A program made the position numbers and the translations under genes. From Piliocolobus tephrosceles (Eukaryota > Chordata > Mammalia > Primates > Cercopithecidae), in contig NC_045438.1 in assembly GCF_002776525.5 (NCBI RefSeq), forward strand, positions 158,144,395 through 158,208,394: 64,000 nt of DNA, given 5' to 3'. The notes below the pieces were generated by a model. The model saw only the letters and a list, made by a program, of their open reading frames with translations, had not been told where the DNA came from and did no database searches. The number at the start of each line of letters is the position of its first letter. Within the stretch, counting starts at the first letter, position 1. This document shows positions 57,642-64,000 of the stretch, piece by piece.

Positions 57642-59015
57642 TGTGTCCTGGGATTCGTTTCAATAGTGATGGCACCAGGTTGAAGAGGCCAAAGAAGAGA
57701 CCCAGACCCAACAAATGAGACATGGAGTTTGATTAGCAGGAAACTTACAGACAAGGTGGTCCAGTGGCAGCTGTCTAGACAGGAGAACCACCTTACCTAC
57801 AGTCCAGTGGTGGTGGGCTAGATGGAACCACCTTACCTACAGTCCCGTGGCAGTGATTGTACAGGAAAATGGCCTTACCTACACTCCAGTGACAGTGACT
57901 GTAGAGGAGATCTGCCTTACCTACAGTCCAGTGGCGGTGACTGTACAGAAAAACCACCTTGCCTATAGTCCAGTGGTGGTGACTGTACAGAAAAACCACA
58001 TTGCCTACAGTCCAGTGGTGGCGACTGGACAAAAGAACCACCTTATCTACAGTCAAGTGGTGGCAGACTGTACAGGAGAACCACCCTACCTATAGTCCAA
58101 TGGTGGTGACTGTACAGGAGAACCGCCTTATCTACAGTACAGTTGTGGTGATTGTACAGAACTACCTTACCTACAGTACAGTGGTGGTGACTGTACAGGA
58201 GAACCACTTCACCTACAGTCCATTGGTGGCAACTGTAAGGAGAACCACCTTACCTACAGTCCAGTGATGGTGACTGTACAGGACAACCACCTTGTCTACA
58301 GTCTATTGGTGGTGACTGTACAGGAGAACTGCCTTACCTACAGTATAGTTGTGGTGACAGTACAGGAGAACTACCTTACCTATAGTCCAGTGATGGTGAC
58401 TGTACAGGAGAACCACTTTACCTACAGTCCAGTGATGGTGACTGTACAGGAGAACCACTTTACCTACAGTCCATTGGTGGTGACTGTAAGGAGAACCACC
58501 TTGCCTACAGTCCATTGGTGGTGACTGTACAGGAGAACCGCCTTATCTACAGTACAGTTGTGGTGACTGTATCGGAGAACTGCCTTACCTACAGTCCAGT
58601 TGTGGTGACTGCACGGGAGAACTGCCTTACCTACAATCCAGTGGAGGTGACTGTACAGGAGAACCACCTTACCTACAGTCCAGTAGCAGCAGCCTAAGCA
58701 GCATCACAACTGGTTGCAAAGAGCATGTGGTTTATACAGCATTTTTCACTCAGCACCCTCCCTCTAACAACCACCTGGCAACCTTCATTTAACCCAAAAC
58801 AAAGGGCTTCCATCCCCTGTATACCCATGTTTTATGGGATGGGATGGCCCCAGGGCTCAGATGTTCCTCATAGATAAGGAATGAAACTCTGCGTTGGCCA
58901 CTCCCTAATTCCTTAGCTTGGAACTCCGAACACGCATTCAACTGCAGGGCCATGCAGGGTCATTATTAGGGTATGCTTAAGTTAACTTATCGCTGTCAGA
59001 TGTGTCTACCATACA
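57642..59015 (-). mobile_element. Probable LTR with minisatellite in its middle
   Basis: The minus strand has an LTR-like order: unique U3-like sequence (59015-58690), TATA-like GCTGTATAAACCAC (complement of 58730-58743), the 42-bp minisatellite, then a decayed AATAAA-like TAATCAAACTCC and U5-like text (57740-57645). The plus strand begins TGTGTCCTGGG. AGAA flanks (57638-57641, 59015-59018) may be a 4-bp target copy. Family unknown; the boundaries are inferred. Confidence 0.4.
57757..58692 (+). repeat. 42-bp minisatellite, 22 copies
   Basis: The unit starts CTGTACAGGAGAACCACCTT and continues ACCTACAGTCCAGTGGTGGTGA; I count 22 CTACAGT-type anchors at a mean spacing of about 42 bp. Forty-two is 14 codons, so frames stay open on both strands: plus frames repeat TVQENHLTYSPVVV, minus frames repeat YSHHHWTVGKVVLL. 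Four plus frames of 60-88 codons start at chance ATGs, broken by unit-length changes (39-43 bp). There is no evidence of translation. Confidence 0.95.
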
Positions 59016-59039
59016 GAAGGGTGAGAGAAAAAGAAAGAA

Positions 59040-59225
59040 AATGCGCATTTATGAAGTGCCTACTGTATCACCTAAGAATGTCAGGCATTCTTAGATCCTC
59101 CCAACAACTTCAGTTACAGATGGAATAAAGTATCCTGTCCAAAAACACATAGCCAGAGGGATGGAGGCAGCTTTCAAACGCAGGATTGCCTCCTTCAAAG
59201 CCCATCAGGGAAGCTCTGCTGAAGT
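59040..59225 (-). mobile_element. MIR fragment
   Basis: Antisense: TGAAGTGCCTACTGTATCAC, TCCTCCCAACAACTTCAGTT, AACACATAGCCAGAGGGATG. Confidence 0.65.
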
Positions 59226-59295
59226 AAGAACACAAAAGCCTGGATTTGAATTACACAATCAGAGCAGTGTCATAGGTATAGCTATATCACCACCC

Positions 59296-59756
59296 CAGTG
59301 GTTCTCAAGGTGTGCCTTTCAGAGCGTAGGCAAGGTCCTTCTTTTTTCAGTCGTATCTATATGAAGCCAAGTTTTCTTCAGCTATTTCAGCCAAACCAAC
59401 ACATCGCAGAGGCAGAGGCAGATAGGAAAATCCAGCTGTCTTCTATTAAGCAAGGTATTTTTTGTAAAGATGTCATATAAGATTTGCAAACAATGTAAAA
59501 TAATGACACTGCAAATTTTCTTTGGTTTTGGAAAATAGTTATTTTTTAAAATAAAATGTATGTCATTTGTGTTAATATGTAATGTATTCACTATAGTTAT
59601 TTTGGGTTATTTAATGGATGAAAAAATTTTAAAACTTCTCTTTTAATTTCTAATATGATAAATATCAATAGGTATAATTTCCATAAACAAAAGCTCTTTG
59701 GGGGTCCTCTATACATGTTAAAGAGATGCTGAGGTCAAAAGATTTGAGGAGTGCTG
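59296..59756 (+). mobile_element. hAT-Charlie relic
   Basis: Ends CAGTGGTTCTCAAGG and TTTGAGGAGTGCTG are decayed inverted termini. Internal TTGGTTTTGGAAAATAGTTA and CATAAACAAAAGCTCTTTGG blocks recall a Charlie-type 3' region. No transposase frame. Confidence 0.65.
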
Positions 59757-59981
59757 CATATAAAGGTGGCAGGTCTCAAAATATAATCCTCAGGTGGAAG
59801 TTTTCAGGTATCTGACCTTAACATTGCATTCTCTTGCATGGACTTTGCTTTTCAAACAGTTGGACTTTTGTCTTTTAAAAATGACTGAGTCTATTTTCTA
59901 AGGTAAAAATAGCCTGGAAAACTAGAACATGAATTTTTTTTTTATTGAATTTTTTTTACATGAATATTTTTTCATGAATTT
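59757..59981. other. Spacer with T-rich L1-tail-like end
   Basis: About 220 bp. The T runs at 59934-59971 may be the displaced tail of the L1 at 60289. Confidence 0.4.
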
Positions 59982-60287
59982 TCGCCGGGTGCGGTGACTC
60001 AAGCCTGTAATCCCAGCACTTAGGGAGGCCGAGGCGGGAGGATAATGAGGTCAGGAGATCGAGACCATCCTGGCTAACATGGTGAAACCCCGTCTCTACT
60101 AAAAATACAAAAAATTAGCTGGGCGTGGTGGCGGGAGCCTAGTTCCAGCTACTCGGGAGGCTGAGGCAGGAGAATGGCGTGAACCCAGGAGGCGGAGCTT
60201 GCAGTGAGCCCAGATCGCGCCATTTCACTCCAGCCTGGGCGATAGAGCGAGACTCCGTCTCAAAAAAAAAAAAAAAAAAAAAAAAAA
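59982..60287 (+). mobile_element. AluY
   Basis: Low divergence, GCCGGGTGCGGTGACTCAAG start, A27 tail (60261-60287). Confidence 0.93.
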
Positions 60288-60288
60288 G

Positions 60289-60697
60289 ATTAGTTTTAAG
60301 TTCAAGGGTACATGTGCAGGTTTGTTATATGGCAAACTTGTATCATGGGGGTTTGTTGCACAGATTATTTCACCATCTGGATATTAAGCTGAGTACCCAC
60401 TAGCTATTTTTTCTGATCCTCTCCCTCCTGCTACCCTCCACTCTCCCCCCTCTGATAGGCTCCAGTGTGGTGGTCTCCTCTGTGTGTCCATGTGTTCTCA
60501 TCATTCAGCTCCCACTTGTAAGTGAGAACACGTGGTATTTGGTTTTCTGTTCCTGCATTTGTTTGCTAAGAATAACGACCTCCAGCTCCATCCATGTTCC
60601 TGCAAAGGACATGATCTCCTCCTTTTTTATGGCTGCATAGTATTCCACGGTGTATATGTACCACATGTTCTTTATCCAGTCTACCACTGGCATTTAG
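60289..60697 (-). mobile_element. LINE-1 (primate class), 5'-truncated
   Basis: Antisense 3' UTR (AAGTTCAAGGGTACATGTGC) and ORF2 C-terminus (frame 60505-60693 minus, MWYIYTVEYYAAIKK). The Alu is inserted at or beside its 3' tail. Confidence 0.88.
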
Positions 60698-61130
60698 GTT
60701 AAAATCAAATTAGATGCCCAAGCATGAATTCTTGATAGCTCTTTATCATCCGCTGTGTTGAAAGCACTTTCCCACCCAAGCTTACTTTAAAAATAAAAGG
60801 CAGAATGCTTGATGAACACTTTGGGAATGGAGTCACTGAGACACGGGGTCAGCAGAGTGGGTCAATAACATCATGTGCCCCAGTGGAACAGCATGATCTT
60901 AGCAGGAAATGTTACGTGGAATGCACTTTTTCAGTGAAAAAGGGCCAAGGAAGAGTTAGTGTCCATAATGAAACTAATGACTGTGATGCAGCATGTTTTC
61001 CATTTTTATTTAATTTTTCATCTCACTTTGTTTTACTCAACCTTTGCCAGAAGGGGTCAAAAGGGAGAAAGCAAGCATGCAGAAAGAATATGAAACTGAA
61101 GACCAGGAAATCCACAAGTTAGATAATAGT
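60698..61130. other. No recognised feature
   Basis: About 430 bp; the 105-codon plus frame at 60805-61122 has no recognisable domain. Confidence 0.45.
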
Positions 61131-61458
61131 TTCTTTTCTTTTTTTCTTTCTTTCTTTCTTTCTTTTTTTTTTTTTTAAGACGGAGTCTTGCACTGTCACC
61201 CAGGTTGGAGTGCAATGGCACGATCTTGGCTGATTGCAACATCTGCCTTCCTGGTTCAAGCAATTCTCCTGCCTCAGCCTCCTGAGTAGTTGGGATTACA
61301 GGTGCCCACCACCACGCTTGGCTAATTTTTGTGTTTTTAGTAGAGACGGGATTTTGCCACGTTGGTTAGGCTGGTCTTGAACTCCTGACTTCAGGTGATC
61401 CACCTGCCTTGGCCTCTCAAAGTGCTGGGATTACAAGTGTAAGCCATCGCGCCTGGCC
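61131..61458 (-). mobile_element. Alu (S-like)
   Basis: Antisense, tail of CTTT units and T15 (61134-61179), ending TAAGCCATCGCGCCTGGCC. Confidence 0.93.
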
Positions 61459-61763
61459 CTTTTCTTTCTTTTTTCTTTTTTTTTTTTTTTGAGATGGAGT
61501 CTTGCTCTGTTGCCCAGGCTGGAGTGCAGTGGTATGATCTTGGTTCACTGCAACCTCTGCCTCCTAGTTTCAAGTGATTCTCCTGGCTCAGCCTCCCGAG
61601 TAGCTGGGATTATTGGCATGCGCCACCACGTCCGGCTAATTTTTGTATTTTTAGTAGAGATGGGGTTTCTCCATGTTGGCCAGGCTGGTCTTGACCTCAG
61701 GTGATCTGCCCACCTCGGCCTCCCAAAGTGCTGGGATTACAGACGTGAGCCACCGCGTCTGGT
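61459..61763 (-). mobile_element. Alu (S-like), abutting the previous Alu
   Basis: Same orientation. T-rich tail 61459-61490; body ends CCACCGCGTCTGGTC. TAGTTTCTT at about 61128 and 61763 brackets the Alu pair. Confidence 0.93.
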
Positions 61764-63488
61764 CTAGTTTCTTGAATAATCAAGAGTTGTGGGTATTTCT
61801 AGATCTGGAAGACTGGAGGACACTTTACTGTTTTATGAAAGCTCTAATGGTAGAGGCTCTTTTAAGATTTTTTAACAATTGGGAGTATTATTTTCCAGCT
61901 TAGTAAGTTAAAATTATTAAGTTAAGTTTAGCCTTCAAAGCAAATTCCAGATTGTTTGATTTGTCATGCAAAGTGCTGGATGTTTTATCATATAAAAAAC
62001 AGAACTGTTTATTGGTTTTTGGACTAAGTTAAGCCCATTTCACATTTTTGTGAAAAGACAAAAGTTCATTTTATATTTGCAAATCACATGTACAAGTTTT
62101 TCTGAATAAAAAGTCCAAATTTAAGAACTTAGGAAGCAGAGGCTCACTGGATTTTGTTGCTTAGGAAGCTTAAATGGATGTGGCTGTGAGCTGATCTCTA
62201 TGCCCTGAACATCTTGACGGCCACGTTTTTCCAATTGAAATTGAGGCATAGCGGTTGGGGCTTTTAGATAGAGTAGGATAGAGTAGCCTGAGGGATTTGG
62301 GAAAGAACTGACTGAATCCTGGAGGAAGTAGAGGGACTTGAAACCTGCAAAAGAACACACAGTGTGATAGAAATGGGGTATATTTTGGGGACAATCTGGG
62401 CTCAGTGGAAAGAAGTCGAGGCAATAACTAACTATATTGCATCTCCAAAACTGTTCTTACAATTTAGTAACCATTTGGAATTTAATTTAATTTTACTTTT
62501 TACTGACTATCACTGGTTTTAAGGTCTCTATGAGGTATACTGTGAGAAACAAAATATAAATGCTATGGTCCTGGCCTTTAAGAAATCTACAATCCAGAAA
62601 AATACCAAGAAACATCTCCAAATGTTTACTATCTAGGATAGTGTGATAATACTAAATTAAAGGCACCATGTGCTTTGGGATTGCATAAAAAGGAGAGGTT
62701 TATATCTATTAGGAGATTTGGGGAAGTTTTGATAGTGTAGGTAATATTTAAATTGGATTTTATTAAGGATGAGGTTTCAAATGGAGAAAATGGATGGAAG
62801 GGCATTTCCGACGAGTGATTGATTAAACAGTGTCAGTGGGTATAGTGTTTGGGGCACAGTTTGGACAATTGTAGGGTGTCTGACCTAACCCTGGCCTCAG
62901 TTAAGGATGACCAGCCCACTCACGATAATGGATGGACCAAGGCAGACATGTGGCCCCTACTGGCCAGGCTGGTTGGACCAGAGAGGGGCAGCTGATCCAA
63001 AAGCAGCCAACCCATGGCTGGCCTGGGTCCTGACCTGTTTTGCACAAATAGGGAAGAACTGGGTTGGTTGGTGTCTCATTCCTGAAAAATTGCATCCTGA
63101 AATGAAGAAAATCAACAGTTAGGTTTGCAAAGTGAAGCTCAGAGAATGTGTGCACCGGGAGAAATGAGGTAGAGAAGGGCATTATGAGGAAGAGGTGTAT
63201 GAAGATGAAGTTATTACAAATCAGACACTACATATTAGGAAAAAGTGTATATAATAGACAGTGGGGAAGCCAGAGGGTAACTGTTATTACGTGTGCTGGT
63301 CTGAGTAAATCCAACGAGACCCCAACTAAGCCGTCTTATATGACTGGAACAGAGGAAAAATGATGGGTGTGTAGAGTGGTGGCAATGTAGGTTGGTGCCA
63401 GTTTGTGAAGGTTAAGGCATTCTATGCACATCTTGAGTGCTTTTGTCTGTTTCTTAGCCAGGCATTTTCAATTAAGAGATGCATAAGG
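61764..63488. other. Mostly unassigned; possible old LINE-2/MIR-era traces
   Basis: 62560-62620 (GGTCCTGGCCTTTAAGAAAT) resembles a decayed antisense L2-like segment. No gene seen. Confidence 0.4.
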
Positions 63489-63811
63489 CCAGGTGCGGTG
63501 GCTTATGTCTGTAATCCCAGCACTTTGGGAGGCCAAGGTGCACAAATCACCTGAAGTCAGGAGTTCGAGACCAGCCTGACCAACATGGAGAAACCACCCC
63601 CCCCCCCCACCCCCGTCTCTACTAAAAAAAATACAAAATCTATCTAGGCGTGGTGGCGCATGCCTGTAATCCCAGCTACTTGGGAGGCTGAGGCAGGAGA
63701 ATTGCTTGAACCTGGGAGGCAGAGGTTGCAGTTAGCAGAGATCACGTCATTGCACTCCAGCCTGGGCAACAAGAGCAAAACTCCCACTCAAAAAAAAAAA
63801 AAAAAAAAAAG
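63489..63811 (+). mobile_element. Alu (S-like) with a poly-C expansion
   Basis: Target copies AGATGCATAAG before (63478-63488) and after (63812-63822) the A tail. The usual AAACCCCGTCTC of the left monomer is expanded to C12-A-C5 (63597-63614). Confidence 0.93.
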
Positions 63812-64000
63812 ATGCATAAGACAGTCTCCGTTCTCAAGGAATTTATAATACAGAATCGGTTGGAGACAATATAGCCACACAAATAGCTATCATTGAAGAC
63901 TGACAGATAAAATACTAATCTACCAAAGAAGTATGGCTCCTGTGGTGGAGGAGAGGGGCTGTCTAGGAAGACTTCACGGAGGAGATGGCAATGCTAAGGA
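63812..64000. other. Right edge; possible LINE-2-like sequence
   Basis: CCGTTCTCAAGGAATTTATA and GAAGACTTCACGGAGGAGAT resemble an antisense L2-type repeat that runs off the window. Confidence 0.4.

Noticed and set aside
57757..58692. ERV9/LTR12-type 41-bp U3 repeats
   Set aside because: The unit sequence and 42-bp length do not match the LTR12 motif that I know, so I left the LTR family open.
57847..58697. Repeat-protein gene with 14-residue repeats
   Set aside because: Both strands are equally open because the unit is 42 bp without stops. Frames start at chance ATGs inside the array, and unit-length changes break them. It is a minisatellite unless translation is shown.
1..64000. Bacterial-style features (operons, ribosome binding sites, riboswitches, attachment sites, origins)
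   Set aside because: The sequence is plainly primate nuclear DNA; such calls would be spurious.

Overview
This window is primate nuclear DNA and almost entirely repeat-derived. About 28 Alu elements or fragments, several nested LINE-1s, MIR and LINE-2 relics, hAT and Tigger DNA-transposon fossils and LTR pieces are recognisable. Two young Alus (14410-14709 and 48495-48786) carry diagnostic changes that I associate with the AluYR lineage of Old World monkeys, so a cercopithecid such as macaque, baboon or guenon is more likely than human. This is recall of subfamily diagnostics, not a database match. I see no intact protein-coding gene, no structural RNA gene, no CRISPR array and no convincing exon. 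The only cellular-gene homology is a broken processed copy of ribosomal protein L21 (RPL21). Most open frames are antisense or sense reads through Alu and L1.

Layout. 1-9,400: an old L1M on the minus strand carrying an Alu, then Alu pairs, a MIR, a truncated L1 and a MER20-like hAT fossil. 9,365-12,341: a LINE-2, then a Tigger element split by a young L1 and an Alu. 13,400-20,900: dense Alus, a 422-bp solo LTR lodged inside an AluJ, an MLT1-type LTR and MIRs. 22,575-23,400: an AT-rich region organised as a large imperfect palindrome plus a tandem repeat. 24,400-27,400: a repeat-poor island. 27,650-32,340: an old minus-strand L1M interrupted by an Alu and a younger L1. 33,286-35,183: two copies of a ~300-bp module flanking a LINE-2. 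35,200-44,900: largely unrecognised sequence with a MER1-like hAT element, a MER5A-like copy and a (CA)21 tract. 44,960-47,800: an old L1M carrying the RPL21 pseudogene and a younger L1, then a MIR and another L1. 48,495-54,700: young Alus, an L1PA, MIRs, a complete MER2 and a MaLR LTR. 57,642-59,015: a 22-copy, 42-bp minisatellite inside what looks like an LTR. 59,300-64,000: a hAT relic, Alus, an L1 and faint old repeats.

The signals most worth a second look are the palindromic AT-rich region, the 42-bp minisatellite, the solo LTR, the local ~300-bp duplication and the repeated use of the same integration sites by successive retrotransposons. I did not find evidence for a new gene system. 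Repeat family names are from recognition of consensus features and should be confirmed with RepeatMasker.
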